This document shows, in pieces, positions 26,848 to 36,387 of a DNA stretch of 64,000 bases. The notes beneath the pieces were generated by a model that worked only from the letters and a program-made list of their open reading frames with translations, searched no databases and was not told where the DNA came from. The translations under genes were made by a program, and so were the position numbers. Within the stretch, counting starts at the first letter, position 1, and every line of letters begins with the position of its first letter. Origin of the DNA: an uncultured Clostridia bacterium (GTDB taxonomy: Bacteria > Bacillota > Clostridia > Oscillospirales > CAG-272); the NCBI GenBank assembly GCA_937894775.1, contig CALAXC010000153.1, forward strand, positions 33,385 to 97,384, written 5' to 3'.

Positions 26848-28506
26848 TTATTTTTTAGCAGGGAAGCTGTCTTTAAGTCCAACTATACGGTTGAATGTGT
26901 TAGGATGCTTTGTATCCTTGCAATAATATCCGTCACGTACAAATTGGAATTTATCGCCTTCCTTAGCATCGGCAAGTGTAGGTTCGATCATTGCGTTTTC
27001 AACAACCGTAAGAGATTCGGGGTTGAGGTAGTCATTGTAAGTCTTATCTTCCGGAATGTCATTTACGTTTTCAATGGTGAAAAGTTTGTCATAAAGCATA
27101 AGAGTGGTCTTTTGAGCATATTTTGCCGAAAGCCAATGAATAGTACCTTTTATTTTTCTGCCGTCAACGGGATTTCCGTTTCTCGTTTCAAGATCCGCTG
27201 TTGCGTGTATTTCAACTATATTTCCATCGTTGTCCTTTATGATCTCACCGCATTTAATGATATATGCGCCCATAAGTCTTACTTCGCCTTCGGGTTTAAG
27301 TCTGAAAAATTTAGGAGGTGGAACTTCAGCAAAATCCGCAGCATCAATGTAGATCTCACGTGTAAAAGCAAGAGAACGGGTGCCAAGCTCGGGCTTTTGA
27401 GGATGATTTGGAAGCTCAAAGGTTTCCTCTTTATCTGCCGGGTAGTTGTCAATAACGACCTTTATAGGACGCTCTATTGCTATTCGGCGAGGAGCATTTT
27501 CGTTAAGTTCTTCACGGATACAGTGCTCGAGCATATTGATGTCAACGAGGCTGTTTGCCTTTGAAACACCTGCGGCTCTTACAAAATTGAATATCGAAGA
27601 AGGTGTATATCCGCGTCTGCGAAGAGCACAGATCGTAGGAAGTCTGGGGTCATCCCAACCGTCTACCATATCATTTTCAACAAGATAGCGGAGATAACGT
27701 TTCGACATAACAGTGTTCGTTACGTTAAGACGCGCAAATTCTCTTTGCTTGGGCTCGGGATCGAAAATACCGATATTTGTAATGACCCACTCATAAAGCG
27801 GTCTGTGGTTCTCAAATTCGAGCGAGCAGAGGGAATAGGTTATTCCTTCGAGCGCATCCTGGATGGGGTGTGCATAGTCATAAAGCGGATAGATACACCA
27901 TTTATCGCCTTGACGGTGGTGCGACGTATGAACTATACGGTATATAGCAGGGTCGCGCATATTGATATTAGGTGATGCCATATCTATCTTTGCTCTCAGA
28001 GTATGAGTTCCATCTGCAAACTCTCCCGCTTTCATTCTGCGAAATAGATCAAGATTTTCTTCGACGGTTCTGTTGCGGTAAGGACTTTCCTTTCCGGGAG
28101 TGGTGAGCGTACCTCTGTATTCTTTCATTTCCTCAGCCGAAAGGTCGCAAACGTAAGCTTTTCCATCCATTATAAGCTTTTCGGCATATTCGTAGCATTT
28201 GTCGAAATAATCGGATCCGTAAAAGATACCGCCGTTCGGAATTGCTCCGAGCCAAGTAAGATCTTCAAGTATAGATTCAACATATTCTGTATCTTCCTTA
28301 GCGGGGTTTGTGTCATCATAACGAAGATTAAAAAGACCGCCGTATTTTTTCGCAGTTTCAAAATTGATAAGAATAGCTTTAGCAGATCCTATGTGAAGAT
28401 AACCGTTAGGTTCAGGTGGAAAACGGGTGTGGATCTTTGTATCGGGATTCTTTTTTAAATCTTCGTCGATAATATCGTGTATAAAGTTACTTGCAATTTC
28501 TACCAT
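26848..28506 (-). CDS. glnS: glutamine--tRNA ligase
   Basis: This 552-residue class I synthetase has the HIGH-type motif in FPPEPNGYLHIGSAKA and the KMSKS-type motif VMSKRYL, then the bipartite beta-barrel anticodon-binding domain (about 335-552). Length agrees with bacterial GlnRS. It makes Gln-tRNA directly, so the organism need not rely only on the GatCAB amidation route usual in Gram-positives. It is encoded 29 bases after gltX, and both may come from the same promoter at 30923-30950. Confidence 0.95.
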   Translation of the reverse strand: MVEIASNFIHDIIDEDLKKNPDTKIHTRFPPEPNGYLHIGSAKAILINFETAKKYGGLFNLRYDDTNPAKEDTEYVESILEDLTWLGAIPNGGIFYGSDYFDKCYEYAEKLIMDGKAYVCDLSAEEMKEYRGTLTTPGKESPYRNRTVEENLDLFRRMKAGEFADGTHTLRAKIDMASPNINMRDPAIYRIVHTSHHRQGDKWCIYPLYDYAHPIQDALEGITYSLCSLEFENHRPLYEWVITNIGIFDPEPKQREFARLNVTNTVMSKRYLRYLVENDMVDGWDDPRLPTICALRRRGYTPSSIFNFVRAAGVSKANSLVDINMLEHCIREELNENAPRRIAIERPIKVVIDNYPADKEETFELPNHPQKPELGTRSLAFTREIYIDAADFAEVPPPKFFRLKPEGEVRLMGAYIIKCGEIIKDNDGNIVEIHATADLETRNGNPVDGRKIKGTIHWLSAKYAQKTTLMLYDKLFTIENVNDIPEDKTYNDYLNPESLTVVENAMIEPTLADAKEGDKFQFVRDGYYCKDTKHPNTFNRIVGLKDSFPAKK

Positions 28507-28535
28507 GATTTTTTTCCTCTTTGCTTTTAGAGCGT

Positions 28536-30224
28536 TTAAAGTGTTGCTATCATATTTTCTATACGTGCGATAACACGTTCTTTTCCGAGTATCTGCATCA
28601 CAGAATACATATCGGGTGAGTTGAGTTTACCTGTAACAGCAAGGCGAATAAACATACTTATATCCGCAACGTTGCCTTTGTAAGCCGAAGGATCGGCTTT
28701 ATAAGCCTTCATATCCGAGGTGTAGCCTAAACCTTCACCGATGGCTTTTATTTTTTCAAACCAGGTGTTCATATCGTCATTTATATCAAAGCTGTCGATA
28801 AATGAACTAAGTGCGGATTTTATATCCTTTTGATCATAGTTATCCGCGTAGCTATCCTCGAGAGTGAATATTTCATCAAAGAAGAATCCCATATAACCTT
28901 TTGCGTCAGCCCAGGTTGTAAGATCTTTTCTTGGCTTTTTACCGCCTCTTCCGATAGCAAATATTTTCCTCGTATATTCACGGTCTGCGGAGAGAAGCTT
29001 TCCAAAGGCGGGATCAAATTCAAGAGCCCATTCGGTAACTTTGTCTGTAACATCGTCAGCGCTCATTTTTGAAATTACATTTTTAGAAACGTCGCCGAGC
29101 TTATTAAAGTCAAACAGACAACCTGAGGAGGACATCTTTTTGATGTTGAAAGGGAAGTCGGTATAGGGCTTATCGGGGTTTTGCATATGCCATTCTTCGT
29201 AGTTTGAATTAAGAAGTGTCATAATGTATTCGCACACAGCTTCAGGACAGTAGCCGAGGCGGGTGTAATCATCCATATTAGCTCCCATATCGCGTTTTGA
29301 AAGCTTTTTCTTGTTTCCTGCTTCGTCAAGACGCATTATCTGGGCAATATGCATATATTTTGGAAGCTTGAAATTAAGATAACGGAAAAGCTGCAGATGT
29401 TTTGCAAGGCTTGGCAACCATTCCTCGCCTCTGACAACGTGAGTTGTTCCCATAAGATGATCGTCAACTGCGTGAGCAAAATGGTAGGTCGGAATTCCGT
29501 CGGATTTTAAAAGCACGAAGTCTTCATCGTTTTCAGGGATCTCCATCGTACCTTTAACAAGATCCGTAAACTTTATTTTCTTTTGAGGATCGCCATCGGC
29601 TAAGATACGAAGGACAAAGGGATTGGAAGCTTTAAGATTTTCTTCTACTTCTTCCATGGTGATCTGGCGTCTTTTAAGCATTTCAGCGTGTCTTGCTTCT
29701 GCTTCTGCTTGCCAATCTGTGTTTTTGATCTCTTGCTTTTTATCTATGCTGTGAAGTTCCTCAAGCTCTTCTTCAGTGGTAAAGCAGGGATATGCTTTTC
29801 CTTCTTTTACAAGCTGCTTTGCATAAGTCTGATATATCGATGCTCTCATGCTTTGCTTGTAAGGACCGTAAGCACCCTTGTCGGATATGTTTCCGTTTTC
29901 ATCAAGGATAGCACCTTCGTCAAAATTTATCCCGTACTTGGCAAGAGTTTTTATAAGACCTTCAGCCGCACCTTCAACTTCTCGCTTGGCATCGGTATCT
30001 TCTATTCTGAGATAAAAAACACCGCCTGACTGATGTGCAAGACGTTCTCCAACGGTTGAGGGAAAGAGTCCGCCAAAATGAACGAATCCTGTTGGACTGG
30101 GAGCAAATCTTGTTACCTTTGCGCCTTCGGGAAGAGATCTTTGAGGGAATCTGCTTTCGATATCCAAAGGAGTTTCTGTTATATGCGGAAAAAGAAGTTC
30201 CGCAAGTTTTTCGTGGTCTAACAT
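28536..30224 (-). CDS. gltX: glutamate--tRNA ligase (long clostridial form)
   Basis: This 562-residue protein has the class I motifs RFAPSPTGFVHFGG (HIGH-type) and KKLSKRD (KMSKS-type). An N-terminal extension of about 35 residues and insertions make it longer than the typical 470-490-residue enzyme. The LRIEDTD signature confirms glutamate specificity within the family. AAAGGA precedes ATG. It follows the MBL-fold gene by 35 bases. Confidence 0.92.
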   Translation of the reverse strand: MLDHEKLAELLFPHITETPLDIESRFPQRSLPEGAKVTRFAPSPTGFVHFGGLFPSTVGERLAHQSGGVFYLRIEDTDAKREVEGAAEGLIKTLAKYGINFDEGAILDENGNISDKGAYGPYKQSMRASIYQTYAKQLVKEGKAYPCFTTEEELEELHSIDKKQEIKNTDWQAEAEARHAEMLKRRQITMEEVEENLKASNPFVLRILADGDPQKKIKFTDLVKGTMEIPENDEDFVLLKSDGIPTYHFAHAVDDHLMGTTHVVRGEEWLPSLAKHLQLFRYLNFKLPKYMHIAQIMRLDEAGNKKKLSKRDMGANMDDYTRLGYCPEAVCEYIMTLLNSNYEEWHMQNPDKPYTDFPFNIKKMSSSGCLFDFNKLGDVSKNVISKMSADDVTDKVTEWALEFDPAFGKLLSADREYTRKIFAIGRGGKKPRKDLTTWADAKGYMGFFFDEIFTLEDSYADNYDQKDIKSALSSFIDSFDINDDMNTWFEKIKAIGEGLGYTSDMKAYKADPSAYKGNVADISMFIRLAVTGKLNSPDMYSVMQILGKERVIARIENMIATL

Positions 30225-30259
30225 TTTAGAATTCCTTTCTGAAAAATATATGTTATCAA

Positions 30260-30895
30260 TTAAAAATCAAAGAAATATGCGGTGCAGTCAAGAGCATTTC
30301 CAAGAGTAGTGATATTATTGTGTCCCGGATATATAAGTGCGCTTTTGTCAAATCGATAAAGTTTTTTTATTGAAGCGGCAAGCTCTTTGTGGCTTCCACC
30401 GTAAAGATCGCAGCGTCCTACAGAATCCGAGAAGAGTGTATCTCCTGTTATTACAGCAATTCCGTGTTCGTCGGTAGGAATTATAAAGCAACAAGATCCT
30501 TTTGAGTGTCCCGGAGTGTGCAATACCTCTATTTGTTCATTTCCCAATGAAATTTTTTGTCCGTCTTCTAAAAACAGATCGGCGGGCTTGTGGAAAAATT
30601 CTCTTTGAAATAATGTATAAGAACCGTTAATTTTTCCGTCTGTGAGCATAGGCGCATCAGCAGAATGAATGTAGACGGGTATGTTCAGCCTTTCTCTGAG
30701 AGTATCTATTGAAAAAATGTGATCAAAATGTCCGTGTGTGAGAAGTATTCCTTCGAGAGATGCATTGAATTTTTTGACACTGTCAATAATTGCATCTACC
30801 GAAACGGAAGGGTCTATTACAAAAGCAGAACTTCCTGATATCAAAAGATAGGTGTTTGATGCAAAGGATTTTGGACAAATCTGAATTATTTGCAT
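30260..30895 (-). CDS. MBL-fold metallohydrolase (glyoxalase II-like)
   Basis: This 211-residue protein carries the metallo-beta-lactamase metal motif THGHFDH, then LHTPGHSKGS and GDTLFSDSVGR, giving the histidines and aspartate for two metals. The PGHNNITT C-terminal histidine is present. It resembles small hydroxyacylglutathione hydrolase-like enzymes whose true substrate is usually unknown. First gene of the minus-strand operon; GGAG precedes ATG. Confidence 0.88.
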   Translation of the reverse strand: MQIIQICPKSFASNTYLLISGSSAFVIDPSVSVDAIIDSVKKFNASLEGILLTHGHFDHIFSIDTLRERLNIPVYIHSADAPMLTDGKINGSYTLFQREFFHKPADLFLEDGQKISLGNEQIEVLHTPGHSKGSCCFIIPTDEHGIAVITGDTLFSDSVGRCDLYGGSHKELAASIKKLYRFDKSALIYPGHNNITTLGNALDCTAYFFDF

Positions 30896-30922
30896 ATAAG
30901 CTCCTTTTCACAACAAATATTC

Positions 30923-30950
30923 ATTATATTATATCATAAAAAGCATTCAA
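30923..30950 (-). promoter_or_regulatory. promoter of MBL-gltX-glnS operon
   Basis: On the minus strand TTGAAT (30945-30950) and TATAAT (30923-30928) are 16 bp apart. A second overlapping TATAAT lies five bases upstream. Confidence 0.6.
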
Positions 30951-31006
30951 AGTCTATAGAAATATAGAAAAAATCTTTTTTAAAGGCAAAAAATCCAACG
31001 ATTCTA

Positions 31007-31035
31007 TTGAAAAATCTTTTGTGTTTTGATATAAT
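31007..31035 (+). promoter_or_regulatory. promoter of the 31068 gene
   Basis: TTGAAA (31007-31012) and TATAAT (31030-31035) have a 17-bp spacer. It is divergent from the MBL promoter. Confidence 0.7.
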
Positions 31036-31067
31036 TGACTTTAATATAAGAGAAAGGAGGATCAAAT

Positions 31068-32042
31068 ATGTCATCTGAAAATTTTATTACTTTTTTGAAA
31101 AATGATAAAACGAGGATTATAGCGGCAAAAATGCTATCACAAAAAGAAAATAAAGCTGATGTTTTTTGTCTTTCGGATTATGAGGTTTTCTCTGCGTTTT
31201 GCGATTTTTATCTGCTTCTGACGGGACATCCTATAAGAACAGTTCTTGACGGCGTTTTTTCGGAAAATCAAATTATCCCTGAGCCTTTTAAATTACCAAA
31301 CAGCGAATATAAAAAAGCAATATGGAAAAGGATCTTTTCTTTTGAAGCTAACGTTTTTGATCCTGCTTTATGTGTGAAAGATAATTGTTTGCCAAAGGTT
31401 GGATCAAAATACGATAAAGAAGAGTTCTTTTATCTTAATAATGAAATAGTCAGCGGATACAGCGATGTTTTTTCGCTTTTGGAATATATTATCGAGAAGA
31501 TCTCAAAAGAGAATAAAAGCATTATATATTGTGATGTATCAAACATAGAATATGCAAATACCGATGATTATCACGCAAATATAGCATACGGTAAATTGAA
31601 AAACGGAGAAAATCTTTCAGCAGAGCTTTTGTTGTGGGTTATTTGCAGAATACTTATGTGTACACCTGTTTCGCTTTACTTGAAAACCGATTCTTCGGAA
31701 AAAGCAAAGCAGATAATAGACCTTATTTATGCAAGGCGTATTTCTTCTCGAATACATCTTTCTTTTCTCGCAGAGGAAAGAGAAAAAATTGAGAATATAT
31801 TTGAATTTTATTTAAAAAAATGCAAAAAAAATATTTCCTTGGAGTTCTATTTTTCCAAGGAAATATCAAGTCAAAAAGTAACTGAAATACTTGCAGAAAT
31901 CTATAGTATTATCCCTTTTGGTTTAATAAAACCGTCTGCGGTCGATGTCAATACTGATCTATACAGAAAAGCATTGAATGATTGGCTTAACTGTATTGTA
32001 AACACGCAGAAAGAAAAAGATTTTTTGATTAATTATTATTAA
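31068..32042 (+). CDS. hypothetical protein, 324 residues
   Basis: I do not recognise this protein. It has no signal peptide or membrane helix, is rich in Lys, Asn and Phe, and shows alternating helix and strand patterns. The segments DVFSLLEYIIEKISKENK and AELLLWVICRILMC are predicted helices, and the C-terminal half has repeated beta-alpha units (for example SVSLYLKT-like and IHLSFLAEE), hinting at an alpha/beta fold. AAAGGAGG lies before the ATG and it has its own promoter. Its last 14 bases overlap the end of the convergent DUF6873 gene. Confidence 0.6.
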   Translation: MSSENFITFLKNDKTRIIAAKMLSQKENKADVFCLSDYEVFSAFCDFYLLLTGHPIRTVLDGVFSENQIIPEPFKLPNSEYKKAIWKRIFSFEANVFDPALCVKDNCLPKVGSKYDKEEFFYLNNEIVSGYSDVFSLLEYIIEKISKENKSIIYCDVSNIEYANTDDYHANIAYGKLKNGENLSAELLLWVICRILMCTPVSLYLKTDSSEKAKQIIDLIYARRISSRIHLSFLAEEREKIENIFEFYLKKCKKNISLEFYFSKEISSQKVTEILAEIYSIIPFGLIKPSAVDVNTDLYRKALNDWLNCIVNTQKEKDFLINYY

Positions 32043-32769
32043 GCTTGGGCAGAAAGAATGCGCCGCCGATATCTGTGAGCGGGGCATCTGTAAGAGAGTT
32101 TATATGAAAATCGTGTTTCTCGCAAAAGGCTGAAATGATTTCATAATTTTTGTGTTTTGAAACGTCACCGAAAAAGAACACGGTATTATTATATACTGCG
32201 GATGCGCCTCCGATAAAACCGTAGTTATATCCATTTAATATAATATTTTCCGAAGAGTTTTCAATCTTTAAAATGTCTATTCCAAGCTTTAATGCGGAAC
32301 TTGAAATGCGGTCATCTGCACAGACGATCGCTTTTTCATTTAAAATGAGTGAAGAGCATTTTGCATATCCTTGTTTTACCGAAATATAAGTATATCCGTT
32401 ATTGCTTGCAAAGTTTAATATTTCTTTTGCGCAAGCATCTTTTTTTCCTATGATATAGTTTCCGATAACAGCTTGATTAAGTTGAATATCAAAAGGATAT
32501 TCTTTTTTGCGCTCTATGTCACACAGAATCGGAGAATATCCGAAATCTTCAATTTTGCTAAATAAGTTTTTGTTTTTGCTGTAATAATTTTTACTGCAAA
32601 AAAAGTAATGATCTATAACACAAAGAAGCATATCTGCGTGAGAGGAGATGGGGGACGCCAAACCTCCTTCAGCTGGGAGTGTTACTACATCAAAGCCAAG
32701 CTTGGTGATAGCTGTATGGATCTTTTCGTCGGCATTTTCGCCAATGATTACTAATACATTTTTATTCAC
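32029..32769 (-). CDS. DUF6873 family protein (GME-like fold)
   Basis: This 246-residue soluble protein has a Rossmann-like N-terminus, a central QLNQAVIGNYIIGKKD segment, the VKQGYAKCSSLIL motif with a conserved cysteine, VCADDRIS, and a C-terminal YGFIGGASAVYNN glycine-rich motif. This matches proteins annotated as DUF6873 with a guanidino-modifying-enzyme-like fold; activity is unknown. It is downstream of rpmB on the same strand, with a terminator between. Its 3' end overlaps the opposite gene by 14 bases. Confidence 0.6.
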   Translation of the reverse strand: MNKNVLVIIGENADEKIHTAITKLGFDVVTLPAEGGLASPISSHADMLLCVIDHYFFCSKNYYSKNKNLFSKIEDFGYSPILCDIERKKEYPFDIQLNQAVIGNYIIGKKDACAKEILNFASNNGYTYISVKQGYAKCSSLILNEKAIVCADDRISSSALKLGIDILKIENSSENIILNGYNYGFIGGASAVYNNTVFFFGDVSKHKNYEIISAFCEKHDFHINSLTDAPLTDIGGAFFLPKLNNN

Positions 32770-32800
32770 GGTATTCTCCTGATATCAAACAATAGAAAAC

Positions 32801-32833
32801 AAAAAAGCAGCTTCCCATAGAAACTGCTTTTTA
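32801..32833 (-). terminator. rpmB terminator
   Basis: On the minus strand AAAAGCAGTTT and AAGCTGCTTTTTT form a stem followed by a T-run. Read-through into the DUF6873 gene is possible. Confidence 0.7.
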
Positions 32834-32845
32834 TGATTACAGAAC

Positions 32846-33031
32846 TTAAGCTCTGCTAACTTTGCCTGAACGAAGGCAACGAGAGCAAACAGCAATAGTC
32901 TTGGGCGTACCATCAACAATAGCTTTTACTTTGCGAATGTTGGGCTTCCAAGCTCTGTTTGTTTTACGATGCGAGTGAGAAACGGCCTGTCCGAATACAA
33001 CGCCTTTTCCGCAAACACTACACTTTGCCAT
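32846..33031 (-). CDS. rpmB: 50S ribosomal protein L28
   Basis: The 61-residue protein begins MAKCSVCGKGVVFGQAVSHS and has the second pair VCSRCLRSGKV, so this is the zinc-binding C+ form of bL28, matching the C+ L33 at 536. Length and composition are typical. AGGAGG precedes the ATG. It has its own promoter and terminator. Confidence 0.96.
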   Translation of the reverse strand: MAKCSVCGKGVVFGQAVSHSHRKTNRAWKPNIRKVKAIVDGTPKTIAVCSRCLRSGKVSRA

Positions 33032-33095
33032 ATTGACACCTCCTAATGCACATATGCATAACTAACATTTGTTTATAAACCATAGAACATTTGAT

Positions 33096-33124
33096 ATTAT
33101 ATCATAATTGTTGAAAAAAAGCAA
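33096..33124 (-). promoter_or_regulatory. promoter of rpmB
   Basis: On the minus strand TTGCTT (33119-33124) and TATAAT (33096-33101) are 17 bp apart. Confidence 0.65.
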
Positions 33125-33134
33125 GAGCTTTTTA
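33114..33134 (-). terminator. short terminator-like hairpin after the PurL-like gene
   Basis: AAAAAGC-TCTT-GCTTTTT on the minus strand forms a short AT-rich stem with a T-run. It overlaps the -35 box of rpmB. Weak. Confidence 0.4.
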
Positions 33135-33142
33135 GAAAAAAA

Positions 33143-34933
33143 TTAAAAGTTTTTGTCACCTTCCGTTTTTATGGTGGGAGTAGCCACAAGTATAGCATCT
33201 TCAAATGAAAAAGCGCAATTATTTTTAAGCTCGAAAAGAAGTCCGTGAGCATTTGAAAAGTCATTTATATCAAAGTCTTCGCTAAAATTTAATGTTACTG
33301 TTTGCGAAGCATTTTCGATAACGTCTTTTAAGTTTTCATTGATAGCAAATGCCGAAATTACAAGATCGTTTTCTATGCAATAGCTAAACTCTTCGATCAT
33401 TTTTCTGTAAGCAGGGTAATCAGGGCAACCGTCTTGTAAAAACTTATAGGGAATAAAAAATATCAAAGAATTTTCTCCGCCAAAAGAACCGTTAATCTTC
33501 TTTATCGGTGGTTTTGCAGATGCTATGCAGGTTATCGAGCGTTCGCTTTTGTTATAGCTTATTCTTGGCGGGGCATCTGAAAGGCAAAGCTCTATCATTG
33601 AACGGTAAGCACCGAGAACCGATGCAAGATTTTTTCCAAGCTCAATGCTGTTGTCAGTACCGCAAGGGAATGAATATGCGATGGAAAGCTTTATTTCACT
33701 TTTTGGCACACCTTTTGCGATAAGTGTAGATGCGACATCAAGAACGGCAACAGCAGATGTTTTAAACGGAGAGGAGTATAGGTTTCGTGAGGTTGCCGTT
33801 GCTACGGCTTTGTTGAATTTTAAAATTCGTTCAGCACGGTATGTGCGACGTGTTTGGGCGGTTCTATCTGTAAGATAAACAGGGGCTTTTTTATCAAGAG
33901 TGCTGTTTGTTTCGTCAGAAAAAACATATTGTTTGTGTTCTCTGAAATTTATAAGAGAATCCAAAAAGTTAAAGCTTACCTGTAGAATAGGATTTTTAAC
34001 GGTATCCCAGGATATCACTTTTGTTGTGTTTCTTATGGCAAAAATACAAGCGCGTAAACCGTATTCTCCCGCTATGCGGTCGAGCATAGCAACAGAAACA
34101 GCGGGAGCTGTAAAAATATACCGATTTTTACAGTCTGTTACCAAAGATTCAAGATATATAACCTTTCCGTTTTCGTCTTTGTCTATTTCGGGGATATTTG
34201 AAAGATTTATAAATATCCCGCCGCGTTCTTTTTTTATTACATCAAGAAGTCCGAATTCATTGGAAACTTTTGAAAGCTCGGAAATAAGACTTTCTACTTC
34301 ATAAAGCTTTGTGAAACTATCTGCAAAGGTATTGTAATCAAAAAATATATCAGATGATATGGGACAAAGCATTACCCACGCATTTTTATCGTTTGCAGAA
34401 GAAGCTTGATCTTTTTCGGAAGTATCCGAATCAATGCAGAGATTAAAAAGCGGGATATCCTTTTCGGTATGGATATAATATCCCTCGGGTTTTGTCGAAG
34501 GAGAGTGGATGAAAAAATCCGAAGAGGTATTCGTACCGATATATTTGTGATAGTCGTAAGATACTCTTGCTGCTACCGATATAGGCATAGCACCGAATGT
34601 TTTTGGTTGGCATACGGTATGCTTTTTTAAAAGATCTTTGCTTGTTTGCATAATATAATCGGAATCACCGCCTTCGGAGGTTGCCGAATATATCAAAAAA
34701 TCTTTTTTCTGTGCGGTACGTATTTGGTTTATACGGTCAAAAAGCTTTATTTGATTGTGTGTAGGTTGTGTCTGCATTTCATTTTTGAAGTAACACTGTA
34801 TGTGAAACATAAGCTCGGAGGATAAAGTTAAGCTGTATTTTTCTGAAAATGCGATAAGCTCGTCTTTAGTCATAGCGGTGAATCCTTGAATTTTGGATTC
34901 AAGTAAATCTGTTATATCACTGTCGTTAAACAT
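33143..34933 (-). CDS. divergent PurL-like (FGAM synthase-related) protein, probably inactive
   Basis: The 596-residue product looks like a worn relative of phosphoribosylformylglycinamidine synthase. It opens with a PurL-like segment (MTKDELIAFSEKY, then LMFHIQCYFKNE and PTHNQIKLFD), where true PurL continues into the SDHCRH active-site motif; here that stretch reads RINQIRTAQKKD instead. Later regions (AVAVLDVASTLIAKGVPKSEIKLS) resemble an AIRS-type C-terminal domain. No glutaminase domain follows. I infer a PurL paralogue that lost catalysis; the alternative is a chance similarity in an unknown protein. It lies 26 bases after mtaB on the same strand, and AAGGAG precedes the ATG. Confidence 0.5.
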   Translation of the reverse strand: MFNDSDITDLLESKIQGFTAMTKDELIAFSEKYSLTLSSELMFHIQCYFKNEMQTQPTHNQIKLFDRINQIRTAQKKDFLIYSATSEGGDSDYIMQTSKDLLKKHTVCQPKTFGAMPISVAARVSYDYHKYIGTNTSSDFFIHSPSTKPEGYYIHTEKDIPLFNLCIDSDTSEKDQASSANDKNAWVMLCPISSDIFFDYNTFADSFTKLYEVESLISELSKVSNEFGLLDVIKKERGGIFINLSNIPEIDKDENGKVIYLESLVTDCKNRYIFTAPAVSVAMLDRIAGEYGLRACIFAIRNTTKVISWDTVKNPILQVSFNFLDSLINFREHKQYVFSDETNSTLDKKAPVYLTDRTAQTRRTYRAERILKFNKAVATATSRNLYSSPFKTSAVAVLDVASTLIAKGVPKSEIKLSIAYSFPCGTDNSIELGKNLASVLGAYRSMIELCLSDAPPRISYNKSERSITCIASAKPPIKKINGSFGGENSLIFFIPYKFLQDGCPDYPAYRKMIEEFSYCIENDLVISAFAINENLKDVIENASQTVTLNFSEDFDINDFSNAHGLLFELKNNCAFSFEDAILVATPTIKTEGDKNF

Positions 34934-34959
34934 TGTTTCTCCTTGTGATTATTTTCAAT

Positions 34960-36282
34960 TTAGTTTATCAATCTGCCAAAGCAGATATCTCCGTCGGTGT
35001 TTTCTATTTTTACAGGTAAGATCAGTCCGCGTAGGTCTTTTTCTGACTTTACAGATACTTCGATAAAATTATCTGTGTGCCCGTGCGCTGAGATTCCGTC
35101 AAAGGTTTCAAAAAGAACTTTTTTTATGGGGCAGTTCAATATTTGCTTGGATATAAAGTCTTTTTTAGTTTCTTTCGCTGTTTTTTCAAGTATGTGAAGA
35201 CGGCGGTTTTTTTCTTCGGAATTAAGTTGACCTTTCATTTTAGAGGCTTCCGTTCCTTTTCTGTTTGAATAGGAAAAGAGATGAACGGTTAAAAATTCAG
35301 CTTTTCTTATGAAATCTGCCGTTTCAAGAAGATCAGCTTCGGTTTCTTGCGGGAATCCGACAATCACATCTGTGGTAAAGCTTACGTTTGGAATGCTGTT
35401 CTTTAAGAGCCTTATTGCATTCATTGCCATTTCGGCATTGTATTTTCTTCTCATCAAAGCAAGGATCCTGCTGCTTCCGCTTTGAAGCGACAGATGAAAG
35501 TGTGGGGCAAGGGAAGTGAGTTTTGATATCTTTTCAACGAATTCGGGTTTTATAAGAGAAGGATCAAGAGAGCCGAGTCTGATCCTTTCGAGCCCCTTTA
35601 TTTTATCGACCTTGCAAAGAATATCCGCAAGAGTAATACCTTCAAGATCTTTTCCGTACGATGCTGTTTCTATTCCTGTAAGAACGACCTCCTTACAGCC
35701 GTTTTTAACAAGAGCCTCGACTTCTGCAATAAGCTTGTTTGGATCTTTTGATCTAACCTTGCCGCGTGCAGAAGGAATTATACAGTAAGCACATCGGTTT
35801 TCACATCCGTCCTCTATTTTTACGTAAGCTCTTGTTCTTTCAAATTTATGGATACTCATATCCTCGAATTGGGCGTTTTGAATATCTTTGACGAGAACTG
35901 TTGGATTGCTTTTTTTTATAGAACTATTGAAAAAGTCTATAATATATTTTGCAACTTCAAGTTTATCGGTATTTCCGCAAATGAGATCCACACCGTTTAT
36001 TTTTGCAATTTCTTCGTGAGAAGTCTGCGCAAAACATCCGGTTACAGCAATATAAGCATTGGGATTTTTTGAGATGGCGCGTCTTATGAATTGACGGGCT
36101 TTTCTGTCCGATTCAGCGGTAACGGTGCAGGTGTTTATTATATATGCATCGCATATTTCCGACGGTGATAATATTTTTATTCCGTTTTCTTCGAGTGCTT
36201 CGGCAATAGCTTCTGATTCATATTGATTTACCTTACAGCCTAAAGTATATATTGCCGCTGTCTTTGTATTTATATTTTTCAT
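34960..36282 (-). CDS. mtaB: tRNA (N6-threonylcarbamoyladenosine(37)-C2)-methylthiotransferase
   Basis: This 440-residue radical SAM enzyme converts t6A37 to ms2t6A37 in tRNA. The N-terminal UPF0004 domain supplies the first cluster cysteines (LGCKVNQYE, INTCTVT, VTGCFAQ), the radical SAM cluster is GCENRCAYCIIPSARG, and a TRAM-like domain ends the protein (about 375-440). The TLGCKVNQYES start distinguishes MtaB from MiaB and RimO. It has its own promoter and leads a two-gene unit with the PurL-like gene. Confidence 0.92.
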   Translation of the reverse strand: MKNINTKTAAIYTLGCKVNQYESEAIAEALEENGIKILSPSEICDAYIINTCTVTAESDRKARQFIRRAISKNPNAYIAVTGCFAQTSHEEIAKINGVDLICGNTDKLEVAKYIIDFFNSSIKKSNPTVLVKDIQNAQFEDMSIHKFERTRAYVKIEDGCENRCAYCIIPSARGKVRSKDPNKLIAEVEALVKNGCKEVVLTGIETASYGKDLEGITLADILCKVDKIKGLERIRLGSLDPSLIKPEFVEKISKLTSLAPHFHLSLQSGSSRILALMRRKYNAEMAMNAIRLLKNSIPNVSFTTDVIVGFPQETEADLLETADFIRKAEFLTVHLFSYSNRKGTEASKMKGQLNSEEKNRRLHILEKTAKETKKDFISKQILNCPIKKVLFETFDGISAHGHTDNFIEVSVKSEKDLRGLILPVKIENTDGDICFGRLIN

Positions 36283-36310
36283 GGTGAAAACCTCATTAAG
36301 TATTTATAAC

Positions 36311-36339
36311 ATTGTAACATAAAAAAATCTTTTTGTAAA
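36311..36339 (-). promoter_or_regulatory. promoter of mtaB
   Basis: On the minus strand TTTACA (36334-36339) and TACAAT (36311-36316) are 17 bp apart. Confidence 0.6.
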
Positions 36340-36387
36340 GAAATTTACATTTTTTGAATTCTTATTTTTGATAAATAAAATAAATTC

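Noticed and set aside
26824..27564. 246-codon plus-strand frame
   Set aside because: Antisense to glnS, whose catalytic motifs are intact.
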